Positions 55,477-64,000 of a DNA stretch of 64,000 nucleotides are shown piece by piece; position 1 is the stretch's first letter; every line of letters starts with the position of its first letter. Position numbers and translations under genes: made by a program. The notes below the pieces were generated by a model. That model had not been told where the DNA came from. It worked only from the letters and a program-made list of their open reading frames with translations, and did no database searches. Origin of the DNA: Streptomyces sp. GSL17-111 (GTDB taxonomy: Bacteria > Actinomycetota > Actinomycetes > Streptomycetales > Streptomycetaceae); NCBI RefSeq assembly GCF_037911585.1, contig NZ_JBAJNS010000001.1, positions 2,722,001 through 2,786,000 on the forward strand, in the 5' to 3' direction.

Positions 55477-57024
55477 ATGCTGGACATCCCGTCGCCGCGA
55501 CGTGTACATCTGGAGGCATTGGTAGCAGAGCAGCACGACATGGGGGTTTGCGATGCTCTTGCGAGAATTCACCCCTGGCGGGAGCTGCTTCTCATGAGTA
55601 CGCCCCATACGTCGAAAGTGGCCGGAATCAATCCGCCCTCGACGTCGCCGGAGCACACTGACCCGCCCACCACGTCCGGGAGTTCGGCGCTCGTCCGGTC
55701 ACCGGGGAGTCCGGGCCCGGCCGCGCACGCCGCCTCCCGGCCCCCGTCGCACGGCGCCGCCGACGAGGCGCCGGACCCCCTCGGTCATCCCGTCGAGCGG
55801 CTCGCCGCCGCGCAGGACCGGCTCGCCGGCTGGATCGCCGACCTCAGCACGCTGCACGACCTGACGGAGCGGCTCGCCCGCAGCGGGACGCTCGACGCCG
55901 CGCTGCACGAGACGCTGCGCGGCGGCGCCGCCCTCCTCGGAGCCCGGCGCGGTCTGCTGTCCCTGGAGCCGGACGACGGCCTGGGCCCCCGGACGACCGT
56001 CGGGCTCGGCCTCGACCGCGCCGAGCTCGGGCAGTTGGAGACGGTCCCGGGCGTGGCCGTCACCCATACCGACCTCGCGCGGGCCGAGGGCACGGGCCCC
56101 CGGCACCGGGAGGTCGCCGCACGGCTGGGCTTCGCCGCCAGCCACGCCGTACGGCTGGCCGCCGGGCCCACGCCCGCGCTCGGCACGGCGGTCTGGCTGT
56201 ACGCGGAGCCGGGCCGCCCCTCGGAACGCCAGCGGCACCTGCTGCACCTCTACCTGCGCTGCGCGGGCGAGCACCTCGCCCGCCACCTGGAGCTGGCCCG
56301 CGCCCACAGCGCGGTCGCGGCGGTCCGCGAGGAGCTGCTGCCCGCCCGGCTGCCGAGGGTGCCGGGCGTGCGGACGGCGGTGCGCCACCGCACGGGGCCA
56401 CGCGGTGGTGGGGACTGGTACGACGTCCTCCCGCTGCCCGAGGGCGCGCTCGGGCTCTCCGTGGGCGGGGTGAGCGAGACCGGGCCCGGCGCCGTCGCCG
56501 TCATGGGCCGGCTACGCGCGTCGCTGCGGGCCTACGCGGTCATGGAGGGCGAGGACCCGGTCGCCGTCCTGTCCGACCTGGAGCTGCTGCTGCGGGTGAC
56601 CGAGCCCGCCCGCTGCGCCACGGCGCTGTTCGGCTACGCCGAGCCGGCGGAGGGACGCGTCACCCTGGCCGGGGCGGGGCACTGCCCGCCGCTGATCGTG
56701 GGGCCGACGCGGTGCGAGTTCGCCGAGACGACGCTCTCCGCCCCGCTGGGCATGCTGACGTGCTGGGAGGCGCCGAGCGTGGAGCTGAGTCTCGCGGCGG
56801 GTGAAACGCTCCTCCTGTACAGCGACGGGCTCGTGCAGCGCACCGGTGAGCCCATGGACCGGGCGTTCGCCCGGCTGCACGCCGCGGCCGCCGCGGCGCC
56901 GCCGTCCGTCCGCGAGGACCCGGAGAGGCTGGCCGACCACGTGCTGCACACCGTCCTGCCGGACGGTCTGGCGGACGACACGGACAGCGAGGAGGACGTC
57001 GTCCTGCTGGCCGCCGGCTTCTGA
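55477..57024 (+). CDS. PP2C-type (SpoIIE-like) serine phosphatase with GAF-like domain
   Basis: 515 residues. The start MLDIPSPRRVHLEALVAEQ is a typical beginning for this group; an ATG at 55594 is an alternative. A GAF-like sensor domain (about 115-265) precedes a PP2C/SpoIIE phosphatase core: RGGGDWYDVLPL near 308 with the metal-binding Asp, GGVSETGPGAVAVMGRLRASLRAY near 328-350, VTLAGAGHCPPLIV and LLLYSDGLVQRTGEPMD near 445. It probably dephosphorylates anti-sigma antagonist proteins, opposite to RsbW-like kinases such as the one at 52.2 kb. Confidence 0.88.
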   Translation: MLDIPSPRRVHLEALVAEQHDMGVCDALARIHPWRELLLMSTPHTSKVAGINPPSTSPEHTDPPTTSGSSALVRSPGSPGPAAHAASRPPSHGAADEAPDPLGHPVERLAAAQDRLAGWIADLSTLHDLTERLARSGTLDAALHETLRGGAALLGARRGLLSLEPDDGLGPRTTVGLGLDRAELGQLETVPGVAVTHTDLARAEGTGPRHREVAARLGFAASHAVRLAAGPTPALGTAVWLYAEPGRPSERQRHLLHLYLRCAGEHLARHLELARAHSAVAAVREELLPARLPRVPGVRTAVRHRTGPRGGGDWYDVLPLPEGALGLSVGGVSETGPGAVAVMGRLRASLRAYAVMEGEDPVAVLSDLELLLRVTEPARCATALFGYAEPAEGRVTLAGAGHCPPLIVGPTRCEFAETTLSAPLGMLTCWEAPSVELSLAAGETLLLYSDGLVQRTGEPMDRAFARLHAAAAAAPPSVREDPERLADHVLHTVLPDGLADDTDSEEDVVLLAAGF

Positions 57025-57155
57025 GCACGCGCCGCCCGACCACGCTGCGGAGCGTCCCGGTGGCCCTCGGTTCGTGAACGGTCGTCCCCTGGGGTCGCCC
57101 GTCGTTCGGACATACGATGGACGCGGCTTCAGTCCGTACGCAAGGAGGCAGCGAC

Positions 57156-58613
57156 GTGGCCGAGCAGCAGTCGCCGGAGACCCCGGAAGACGAGCAGCCG
57201 AACGAGGGACGGAAGAACAGTCTGGAACCCGGTGTGTCCGACGAGCTCGCGGAGAACATGAAGTCGGGGTGGGCCGACACCGAGCGGCGTGACCTCGAAC
57301 CCATCGAGCAGGCCGGGCAGACCGCCCGCCGCCGAGCGGCGCTGTCCGAGCGCTTCCCCGGCGAGCGGCTGGTCGTCCCGGCCGGACGGCTCAAGACCCG
57401 CTCCAACGACACGGAGTACCCCTTCCGTGCGTCGGTGGAGTACGTCTACCTCACCGGGAACCAGACGGAGGACAGCGTCCTCGTCATGGAGCCCCGGCCG
57501 GAGGGCGGCCACGACGCGACGCTCTACCTGCTGCCCCGCTCGAACCGGGAGAACGGCGAGTTCTGGCTGGACGGCCAGGGCGAGCTGTGGGTCGGCCGGC
57601 GCAACAGCCTGACCGAGGGCGAGCAGCTGTACGGCCTGCCGTGCGCGGACGTCCGCGAGGTCGCCGGGAAGCTGCGGGAGGCCACCGGCCCCGTGCGCGT
57701 CGTGCGCGGCCACGACGCGGAGGTGGAGAAGGCGCTCACCGACAAGGTCACGGCCGAGCGGGACGAGGAGCTGCGGGTTCACCTCTCCGAGGCGCGGCTC
57801 GTGAAGGACGACTTCGAGGTCGGCGAGCTGCAGAAGGCCGTGGACTCCACGGTGCGCGGCTTCGAGGACGTCGTCCGGGTGCTCGACAAGGCGGAGGCCA
57901 CGTCCGAGCGCTACATCGAGGGAACGTTCTTCCTGCGCGCCCGCGTCGAGGGCAACGACATCGGGTACGGCTCGATCTGCGCCGCCGGTCCGCACGCCAC
58001 GACCCTGCACTGGGTGCGCAACGACGGACCGGTGCGCTCGGGCGACCTGCTGCTGCTCGACGCCGGCGTCGAGACGCACACCCTGTACACGGCCGACGTC
58101 ACGCGCACGATGCCGGTGAACGGCACGTTCACCGAGCTCCAGCGCACGATCTACGACGCGGTGTACGAGGCGCAGGAGGCGGGGATCGCGGCCGTGCGGC
58201 CCGGCGCGAAGTACCTGGACTTCCACCACGCCGCCCAGCGGGTCCTGGCGGAGAAGCTGGTCGAGTGGGGACTGCTGGAGGGCCCGGTGGAGCGGGTTCT
58301 AGAGCTGGGTCTCCAGCGCCGGTGGACGTTGCACGGCACCGGCCACATGCTCGGCCTCGACGTGCACGACTGCGCCGCCGCCCGCCGCGAGTTCTACGCG
58401 GAGGGCACGCTGGAGCCGGGCATGTGCCTGACCGTGGAGCCCGGCCTGTACTTCCAGCCGGACGACCTGACCGTGCCCGAGGAGTACCGGGGCATCGGCG
58501 TCCGCATCGAGGACGACATCCTCGTCACCGAGGACGGCAACCGGAACATGTCGGCGGGGCTGCCGCGCACCTCGGCCGACGTCGAGGCGTGGATGGCCCG
58601 CCTGCGCGGCTGA
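57156..58613 (+). CDS. Xaa-Pro aminopeptidase (M24 family)
   Basis: 485 residues. N-terminal domain about 60-240, C-terminal pita-bread domain 250-480. Metal ligands Asp in LLLDAGV, Asp in TADVTRTM, His in GTGHMLGLDVHD, Glu in LTVEPGLYF and Glu in VRIEDDILVT are all present, the complete dinuclear set. It removes N-terminal residues preceding proline. GTG start at 57156 behind AAGGAGG; an upstream ATG at 57117 is less likely. The acidic N-terminal extension (EQQSPETPEDEQPNEG) is common in actinobacteria. Confidence 0.93.
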   Translation: MAEQQSPETPEDEQPNEGRKNSLEPGVSDELAENMKSGWADTERRDLEPIEQAGQTARRRAALSERFPGERLVVPAGRLKTRSNDTEYPFRASVEYVYLTGNQTEDSVLVMEPRPEGGHDATLYLLPRSNRENGEFWLDGQGELWVGRRNSLTEGEQLYGLPCADVREVAGKLREATGPVRVVRGHDAEVEKALTDKVTAERDEELRVHLSEARLVKDDFEVGELQKAVDSTVRGFEDVVRVLDKAEATSERYIEGTFFLRARVEGNDIGYGSICAAGPHATTLHWVRNDGPVRSGDLLLLDAGVETHTLYTADVTRTMPVNGTFTELQRTIYDAVYEAQEAGIAAVRPGAKYLDFHHAAQRVLAEKLVEWGLLEGPVERVLELGLQRRWTLHGTGHMLGLDVHDCAAARREFYAEGTLEPGMCLTVEPGLYFQPDDLTVPEEYRGIGVRIEDDILVTEDGNRNMSAGLPRTSADVEAWMARLRG

Positions 58614-58643
58614 GCCGCCTGCGGACGGGGACCGTCCCGTCAG

Positions 58644-58677
58644 GGAGGGCCCGGCCGGGAGATCGGCCGGGCCCTCC
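58644..58677. terminator. Bidirectional GC hairpin
   Basis: GGAGGGCCCGGCC/GGCCGGGCCCTCC between two convergent genes (Xaa-Pro aminopeptidase and DUF1206). Confidence 0.75.
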
Positions 58678-58718
58678 GCATGTCGGGGGTCTCCGCGCGG
58701 GGTCGGCACGGGGCGGGG

Positions 58719-59552
58719 TCAGACGCGGCTCCAGCGGGCCAGCGCCAGGGAGAAGGCGCCGAAGAGGGCGAGGCCGACGGAGACCGCCACCAGCAGCCAG
58801 GGACCCGCCGGGGTGTCGGCGAACGAGCGCAGGGTCTGGTCGACGCCCTTGGCCTGGTCGGCGTCGGAGGCCAGCGCCGCCCGGCCGAGGAAGACACCGG
58901 CCACGATGAAGACGGCCCCCCGGCTCACGCTGCCCGCGACGCCGAGCACGTCGACCGTGCGGCGCGTGGTGCGCGACATGGCCGAACGTTTCAGCTCCTC
59001 CCGGAACTTCCGCTTCAGCCCCTTCCAGGCGATGTAGCACCCGGCGCCCACGACCACGAGGCACGCGGCGCCCACCAGCCACCGGCCCGCCGGAAGCTCC
59101 AGGGCCCGTGCGGTGAGGTCCTGCGACTGCTCGTCGCTGGAGCCACTGCCCTTCTCCCCGGCCGCGAACAGCAGGACGGAGGTGGCGAGCACCGTGTAGA
59201 CGGCGAAGCGGGCCGCCGACACGAGCCGCCGGGACGGCTTCCGGCCGCCGCTCCCCGCCGCGCCGAACAGCGCCTCGGCCAGGCGCCACACCGCCATGCC
59301 GACGAGTCCGAGGCCGATCGCCCACACGACGACGCGGCCGAAGGGCTGCTCGGCGACCTGCCGCAGCGCCCCCGACTGGTCCGCCTCCTCCCCGCCGCCT
59401 CCGAAGGCGATCTGGAGCGCCAGCAGCCCGACGAGCAGGTAGATCACGCCACGGGCGGCCAGGCCCCAGCGGGCGGCGGCGTCCATCGCGGAACTCCCGG
59501 CCGTGCGTCGGGCGGCGGCCCGGCCCTTCCGCGCAGCGGTCCCGACACTCAT
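58719..59552 (-). CDS. DUF1206 membrane protein
   Basis: 277 residues with about six membrane segments in three repeated pairs (WGLAARGVIYLLVGLLALQIAF near 30, FAVYTVLATSVLLFAAG near 115, VAGSVSRGAVFIVAGVFLGRAALA near 205). These match the three DUF1206 repeats, each beginning R-G-V/A. Function unknown. ATG start at 59552 with AGGGAGG upstream. Convergent with the aminopeptidase. Confidence 0.88.
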   Translation of the reverse strand: MSVGTAARKGRAAARRTAGSSAMDAAARWGLAARGVIYLLVGLLALQIAFGGGGEEADQSGALRQVAEQPFGRVVVWAIGLGLVGMAVWRLAEALFGAAGSGGRKPSRRLVSAARFAVYTVLATSVLLFAAGEKGSGSSDEQSQDLTARALELPAGRWLVGAACLVVVGAGCYIAWKGLKRKFREELKRSAMSRTTRRTVDVLGVAGSVSRGAVFIVAGVFLGRAALASDADQAKGVDQTLRSFADTPAGPWLLVAVSVGLALFGAFSLALARWSRV

Positions 59553-59774
59553 CCGGCGGCCCTCCCTGTGGTGGTGCGGCGCGGTATGCCTGTGCCGCGC
59601 CGGTGCAGAGCTGCGTCTGCCCCGGCGGCCCCGCCGGAAACGCCGCACCCGCCCGGCCCGCCGCTCCCCGGGGCTCGCCTGAACGGAGCACGTCCGGTGG
59701 TCCCGGGGTGTCGCAGCGGGTGACATGGCACGTGGCACGTCCGACGCCTTCCGCGTGTCCCGAGGAGCAGCACC

Positions 59775-60668
59775 ATGCGTATACCGACCCTCCCGACCCT
59801 GACCGCAGCCACCGCCCTCGCCGCCACCGCCGTGCTGGGCGCCGCCGCCGGGGCCCCGGCGGCGGATGGAGACGGCGACGGTGACCTGCCCGGCACCGGG
59901 AACGAGCGGGGCCGTGGCGTCGTCGTGCAGCCGACCCGGGTGGCGCCGGGCGGCGACTTCTCCGTCTTCGACGGCGGCAACTGCGCGGCCGAGACCGGCA
60001 CGGCCTCCTTCGTCCCGCCGCCCGGCGGGACCCGGCTGCCCGACCTGCGGCTGGAACCGCTGAGCAACATGATCGGCGCGGTGAGCGCCCTGCCGAAGGA
60101 CGCGGAGCCCGGGTACTACAAGGTCACGGTGGAGTGCGACGACGGCGCGGGCCCGTTCACGGGCAGCTTCACCGTGACGAAGCCCGGTCGTGACGACGGC
60201 GACCGCGACCGCACCGACGACCCCGCCACCCGTCACGAGGACGGGGACGCCGGCGCGCAGCCGCAGGGCGAGGCGCAGGCCGGTCCGGAGGCGGACCGGC
60301 GGCACCAGGACCGGCACGACGAGTCCGCGCCCGGTCAGGACGGGGAACACGAGCGCGGCGCCGCCGAGGAGGACGTCCGCGCGGGCGAGGCCGGGCACGA
60401 GGCGTCCGGGACGGCGGCCCCGGCGCGGCGCGGGGACGGGGAGCACGGCGACGCGGCGGCGGACCACCGCGAGGACCGCGTCCGGGACACCGGCGCCACG
60501 GAACCGCAGGCCCACCGCACGCCGGTCGCCACTCCGCCCCGGGGCGGTGTGGCGACGGGCGTCGGCGGCAGCGCCACGTCCGACACGACCGCCTGGGGCC
60601 TCGGCGGGGCGGGCGTGCTCGCACTCATCGGTGGCGCACTCTGGTACCGCCGCCACGGACGGGCCTGA
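59775..60668 (+). CDS. Secreted, C-terminally membrane-anchored protein
   Basis: 297 residues. Signal peptide (MRIPTLPTLTAATALAATAVLGAAAGAPAA), then an Ig-like region with a Cys pair (NCAAETG, VECDDG) near 60-130. A long charged, low-complexity stretch (Asp/Glu/Arg/His-rich, about 140-255) follows. The C-terminus (GLGGAGVLALIGGALWYRRHGRA) is a membrane anchor with a positively charged tail, without an LPXTG motif. Surface protein of unknown role. Confidence 0.7.
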   Translation: MRIPTLPTLTAATALAATAVLGAAAGAPAADGDGDGDLPGTGNERGRGVVVQPTRVAPGGDFSVFDGGNCAAETGTASFVPPPGGTRLPDLRLEPLSNMIGAVSALPKDAEPGYYKVTVECDDGAGPFTGSFTVTKPGRDDGDRDRTDDPATRHEDGDAGAQPQGEAQAGPEADRRHQDRHDESAPGQDGEHERGAAEEDVRAGEAGHEASGTAAPARRGDGEHGDAAADHREDRVRDTGATEPQAHRTPVATPPRGGVATGVGGSATSDTTAWGLGGAGVLALIGGALWYRRHGRA

Positions 60669-60683
60669 GCCCCGGAGCACCGG

Positions 60684-60718
60684 ACGGGCCGCCGCGGGAG
60701 ACCCCCGCGGCGGCCCGT
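60684..60718 (+). terminator. GC hairpin after the secreted protein gene
   Basis: ACGGGCCGCCGCGGG ... CCCGCGGCGGCCCGT, 15 nt beyond the stop. Confidence 0.7.
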
Positions 60719-60773
60719 GGCCGACCGCCCTCCTGGCGACGCGCACGCGTGACCGTCGTGGAGAGGGAGAGAC

Positions 60774-61526
60774 GTGCTGGAAGAGGCACTCGTCGCGGGC
60801 GGCTGGGGGCTGCTGGCGGGCTCGGCACTGCTGATCGGCGCCTTCGTCGGCTACGACCTGCGGGTGCCGGCCCGAGTCGTGGCCCTGGTCATGGCCTTCG
60901 GCAGCGGCGTCCTGATCTCGGCGATCTCCTTCGACCTCGTCGCGGACGCGGACGAACGCGGGGGCCTGACGCCGACGCTGCTGGGCGCCCTGGCCGGCGC
61001 GGTCCTGTACACGGGGGCGAACGTGCTCCTGGCCCGCCGAGGCGCCCGGCACCGCAAGCGCTCCGGCGGCCAGCAGCCGTCCGAGGCGGAACGGCCCGGT
61101 TCCGGCAACGCCATCGCGCTGGGCGCCCTGCTGGACGGCATCCCGGAGTCGGTCGTGATCGGGGCCAGCCTGATCGGCGGCGGCGGGGTCGGCGCGGCGA
61201 CGGTCGCGGCCGTGTTCATCAGCAACGTGCCGGAGGGCCTGTCCAGTTCGGCGGGGATGCGCAGGTCGGGGCGCGAGCGTCGCTACGTGTTCGGGCTGTG
61301 GGGCGGGATCACGGTGATCAGCGGCATGTCCGCGCTGCTGGGCCGCACCGTGCTGGGCACGATGCCGGACGCCGCGCTGGCCGCCGTCAGCGCGCTCGCG
61401 GCCGGGGCGATCCTGTCGATGATCGCGGACACGATGATCCCCGAGGCGTTCGAGAAGGCGCACCTGCTCACCGGGCTGGTGACCGTGCTCGGCTTCCTCG
61501 CAGCCTTCGCGCTGTCGCAGAGCTGA
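60774..61526 (+). CDS. ZIP-family metal transporter
   Basis: 250 residues with about seven membrane segments. The two metal-binding helices have GALLDGIPESVVIG near 120 and FISNVPEGLSSS near 150, which correspond to TM4/TM5 of ZIP proteins (HxxPE replaced by DGIPE). A cytoplasmic loop of about 25 residues lies between TM3 and TM4. Metal specificity cannot be told from sequence. GTG start at 60774. Confidence 0.82.
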   Translation: MLEEALVAGGWGLLAGSALLIGAFVGYDLRVPARVVALVMAFGSGVLISAISFDLVADADERGGLTPTLLGALAGAVLYTGANVLLARRGARHRKRSGGQQPSEAERPGSGNAIALGALLDGIPESVVIGASLIGGGGVGAATVAAVFISNVPEGLSSSAGMRRSGRERRYVFGLWGGITVISGMSALLGRTVLGTMPDAALAAVSALAAGAILSMIADTMIPEAFEKAHLLTGLVTVLGFLAAFALSQS

Positions 61527-61534
61527 CACCGGGT

Positions 61535-61574
61535 GGTGTGCGTCCGGCCCGCGGCGACGGGCCGGACGCACACC
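61535..61574. terminator. Bidirectional GC hairpin
   Basis: GGTGTGCGTCCGGCCCG/CGGGCCGGACGCACACC, perfect over 17 bp with a 6-nt loop, between the convergent ZIP and CorC-like genes. Confidence 0.8.
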
Positions 61575-61612
61575 TCGAGGACGCGCTGCGGAGCGCGGCG
61601 GGTTCCGCCGTC

Positions 61613-62632
61613 TCAGCCCACCGCCGGAGTGGAGCCGACGAGCTCCTCCAGGACGTCGCCCATGGTGACGAAGCCGAGGACGGCCCCCTTGTCACCGGTG
61701 ACGGCGGCCAGGTGCGTACCCGCCGCCCGCATGGCGGTGAGCGCGTCGTCCAGCGGCGTGTCGATGCGGACCCGGATCACCGTGTGCAGCGCGCCGCGCG
61801 GGTACGGCTTGTCCCGGGGCACCCCGAGGGCGTCCTTGATGTGCAGGTAGCCCAGCACCGTGCCGCCGGGGCCCGCCACCGGGAAGCGGGAGAACCCGGA
61901 GGTCGTCGCCGCCCGTTCGAGCTGCGCCGGGGTGACGCCGTGGCCGACGGTCACCATGCGGCCGAAGGGCACGATGACGGTGCCGACGGGGCGGCGCCCC
62001 AGCTCCAGGGCGTCCCGCAGCCGCGCGCTGTCGCCCGGCTCCAGGAGCCCCGCCGCGCGGGAGTCCTCGACGAGACGGGCCAGTTCGTCGTCGGTGAAGA
62101 CGGAGGCCACCTCGTCCTTGGGCTCCACGCGCAGCATCCGCAGCAGCACGTTGGCCAGCTTGTTGATGCCGAAGACGACCGGCCGCATGACGCGGGTGAG
62201 GCCGACCAGCGCCGGGCCGAGCACGAGCGCGGTGCGCTCGGGTGCGGCCAGCGCGATGTTCTTCGGCACCATCTCGCCGATGAGCATGTGCAGGTACGTC
62301 GCCAGCGTCAGGGCGATGGCGAACGCGATCGGGTGCACCAGCGCCGCCGGCACGTTGAGCGCCTCGAACGGCGGCTCCAGCAGGTGCGCGATGGCCGGTT
62401 CGGCGACCATGCCGAGCACGAGCGAGGAGACGGTGATGCCCAGCTGGGCCGTGGCCATGAGCACGGAGACGTGCTCCAGGCCCCACAGCACCGTGCGGGC
62501 ACGCTTGTCGCCCGCCCGGGCCAGCGGCTCGATCTGGCTGCGGCGCACGGAGATCAGGGCGAACTCGGCGCCGACGAAGAAGGCGTTGGTGAACAGCGTG
62601 AGCACGCCGATGGTGAGTTGCAGCGCGGTCAT
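61613..62632 (-). CDS. CNNM/CorC-family protein with CBS pair
   Basis: 339 residues. The N-terminal DUF21 domain has four membrane segments (LTIGVLTLFTNAFFVGAEFALISVRRSQIEP, AQLGITVSSLVLGMVAEPAIAHLLEPPF). A CBS-domain pair follows (about 200-335, VGTVIVPFGRMVTVGHG, AVLGFVTMGDVLEELVG). This family includes magnesium/cobalt efflux proteins. The ATG at 62632 overlaps the TGA of the upstream homologue (ATGA). It lacks the C-terminal transporter-associated domain. Confidence 0.87.
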   Translation of the reverse strand: MTALQLTIGVLTLFTNAFFVGAEFALISVRRSQIEPLARAGDKRARTVLWGLEHVSVLMATAQLGITVSSLVLGMVAEPAIAHLLEPPFEALNVPAALVHPIAFAIALTLATYLHMLIGEMVPKNIALAAPERTALVLGPALVGLTRVMRPVVFGINKLANVLLRMLRVEPKDEVASVFTDDELARLVEDSRAAGLLEPGDSARLRDALELGRRPVGTVIVPFGRMVTVGHGVTPAQLERAATTSGFSRFPVAGPGGTVLGYLHIKDALGVPRDKPYPRGALHTVIRVRIDTPLDDALTAMRAAGTHLAAVTGDKGAVLGFVTMGDVLEELVGSTPAVG

Positions 62633-64000
62633 CGGGCGTCCTCCAGGCTGCGCGCACGACCGGCCTCGGCGTCGGCGTCGGCCGGCACGCCGGGGGCGGC
62701 GTCGGTGGCGGCGGTGTCGGCGGCGGGGGCCACGTGCCGGGGCACGGACGCGGGGCCGGTGGCCGCCGACGGGTCGGCGTCCCGCGGGCCGGTGATGCGG
62801 ATGCGGTCCGCACGGTGGTGCTCGGTCTCCAGGACCGTCAGCTCCCAGCCGTCCAGCAGCACCCGGTCGCCCTTGTCGGGGATGCGCTCCAGCCGGGTCG
62901 CGATGAGCCCGGCCAGCGTCTCGTACGGGCCCTCGGGGGCGTCCAGGCCGATGTCGGCCAGCTCGTCCATGCGGACGCTGCCCTCCGCGTCCCACACCGG
63001 CTGCCCGGCACCCGTGCTTCCGGTGGGGAGCAGGCCCGGGTGCTCCTCCGGATCGTGCTCGTCCCGCACCTCGCCGACGACCTCCTCGACGATGTCCTCC
63101 AGCGTCGCGACACCGGCGGTGCCGCCGTACTCGTCCACGACGACGGCCATGGTGCGGCTGCCGCGCAGCCGGTCCAGCAGCCGGTCCACCGGGAGGCTGT
63201 CCGGGACGAACAGCGGCTCGGCGGCCAGCTCCCCCACCGGGGTGAAGCCGCGCTGCGCCTCGTCCAGCGCCAGCACGTCCCGTACGTGGACGATGCCGAT
63301 CACCTCGTCGAGTGACTCGCGGTAGACGGGGAAGCGGGACAGGCCGGTGGCGAGGGTGAGGTTCGCCGCGTCGGCGGCGGTCGCCCGCACCTCCAGGGCC
63401 TTGACGTCCACCCGGGGCGTCATGACGTTCTCGGCGGTCAGCTCGCTCAGGTGCAGGGTGCGCACGAACAGCTCGGCGGAGTCCGGCTCGATGGCGCCTT
63501 CGGCCGCCGAGTGCTGGGCGAGGGCGATCAGCTCGGCCGGGGTGCGGGCCGAGGCCAGCTCCTCGGCGGGCTCCAGGCCCATGCGGCGCAGGAGCCGGTT
63601 GGCCGTCTCGTTGAGGTGGTGGATCAGGGGGGAGAAGACGGCCGTGAAGCCGCGCTGCGGCCCGGCGACGACCTTGGCCACGGCCAGCGGCCGGGAGATC
63701 GCCCAGTTCTTCGGCACGAGCTCACCGATGACCATGAGGACCACCGTGGAGATGACCACGCCGAGGGCGAGCGCCACGGAGGACGCGACACCGCCGGGCA
63801 GACCGGCCGACCGCAGCGGGCCGCGCAGCAGCGCCGCGAGGGACGGCTCCGCGAGCATGCCGATGACCAGCGAGGTCACGGTGATGCCCAACTGGGCGCC
63901 GGAGAGCTGGAACGTCAGCTTCCTGACCGCGCGCAGCGCACCCTCGGCGCCGCGCTCACCGGACTCCGCGGCACGCTCCAGCGCGCCGCGCTCGACGGTG
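62629..64000 (-). CDS. CNNM/CorC-family protein (5' end outside the window)
   Basis: At least 456 residues, continuing beyond 64000. DUF21 membrane domain (LGITVTSLVIGMLAEPSLAALL, VVISTVVLMVIGELVPKNWA), CBS pair (TAENVMTPRVDVKALEV, VIGIVHVRDVLALDEA, RLRGSRTMAVVVDEYGGTAG) and a CorC_HlyC domain (MDELADIGLDAPEGPYETLAGLIATRL). A disordered Ala/Asp-rich C-terminal tail precedes the stop. It forms an operon with the shorter paralogue downstream, so the two may form a heteromeric metal-transport unit. Confidence 0.9.
   Translation of the reverse strand, partial: TVERGALERAAESGERGAEGALRAVRKLTFQLSGAQLGITVTSLVIGMLAEPSLAALLRGPLRSAGLPGGVASSVALALGVVISTVVLMVIGELVPKNWAISRPLAVAKVVAGPQRGFTAVFSPLIHHLNETANRLLRRMGLEPAEELASARTPAELIALAQHSAAEGAIEPDSAELFVRTLHLSELTAENVMTPRVDVKALEVRATAADAANLTLATGLSRFPVYRESLDEVIGIVHVRDVLALDEAQRGFTPVGELAAEPLFVPDSLPVDRLLDRLRGSRTMAVVVDEYGGTAGVATLEDIVEEVVGEVRDEHDPEEHPGLLPTGSTGAGQPVWDAEGSVRMDELADIGLDAPEGPYETLAGLIATRLERIPDKGDRVLLDGWELTVLETEHHRADRIRITGPRDADPSAATGPASVPRHVAPAADTAATDAAPGVPADADAEAGRARSLEDAR

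Overview
The window reads as chromosome of a Streptomyces or close relative. The coding DNA is very GC-rich, GTG and TTG starts are frequent, and the gene content is typical: an AfsR/SARP regulator, a subtilisin-inhibitor-like secreted protein, a SigE-type sigma factor, a PP2C/RsbW-type regulatory pair, and integrated actinomycete integrative and conjugative elements (AICEs) with an FtsK-like single-protein transfer system.

Layout. 1-12.3 kb is chromosomal: a TetR fragment with a flavin monooxygenase, a TerD-nuclease fusion, a HhH-GPD repair protein, a frameshifted dihydrolipoyl dehydrogenase, an AfsR-like regulator, a Tat-exported peptidoglycan-type protein, a DUF389 membrane protein and an EamA exporter. 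12.4-14.6 kb is a small decaying accessory block (truncated TPR regulator, GNAT, frameshifted YdcF-like gene). 14.69-23.46 kb is a dead AICE in the 3' end of tRNA-Arg(ACG), bounded by 62-bp perfect direct repeats. It carries a RepSA-like initiator remnant, an excisionase, an integrase destroyed several times over, an AIPR-type abortive-infection gene broken by an in-frame amber codon and by insertions, and three insertion sequences (IS5-, IS630- and IS1182-type).

23.7-32.3 kb is chromosomal again: tRNA-Ser(GCU), an SSI-like inhibitor, a long PAS/receiver regulator, an acyl-CoA synthetase, a sigma factor, a small secreted protein and a DedA protein. 32.5-34.9 kb is a graveyard of earlier insertions at tRNA-Ser(UGA), with one degenerate and one intact copy of the attachment core. 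34.87-49.21 kb is an apparently complete 14.3-kb AICE. In order it has GNAT, a GntR repressor with a paired operator, a block of small genes including a GGDEF protein, a SpdB-like membrane protein, the FtsK-like Tra translocase, a cytosine methyltransferase, a Prim-Pol primase, an SF3-like helicase, an iteron array (likely origin), an excisionase, an integrase, and the restored tRNA-Ser(UGA). 49.3-64 kb is conserved chromosome: HtrA protease, GDPD, RsbW-like kinase, a SEC-C protein, a Prim-Pol-like protein, PP2C phosphatase, Xaa-Pro aminopeptidase, DUF1206, a ZIP transporter and two tandem CNNM/CorC proteins.

How the parts work together. In the intact AICE the GntR protein would repress transfer and excision genes, Prim-Pol plus helicase would copy the excised circle from the iteron region, Tra would move double-stranded DNA between hyphae with help from the Spd-type proteins, and Int/Xis would act at the tRNA. 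The most unusual points are the TerD-nuclease fusion, the AIPR gene whose two nuclease motifs are separated by a single TAG, the back-to-back insertion sequences that share TA target dinucleotides and stop codons, the methyltransferase with two compensating frameshifts, the GGDEF gene on a conjugative element, the iteron array, and a Crp-type palindrome ahead of a possible small RNA at 54.0 kb. All functional statements are inferred from sequence reading; no searches were run.
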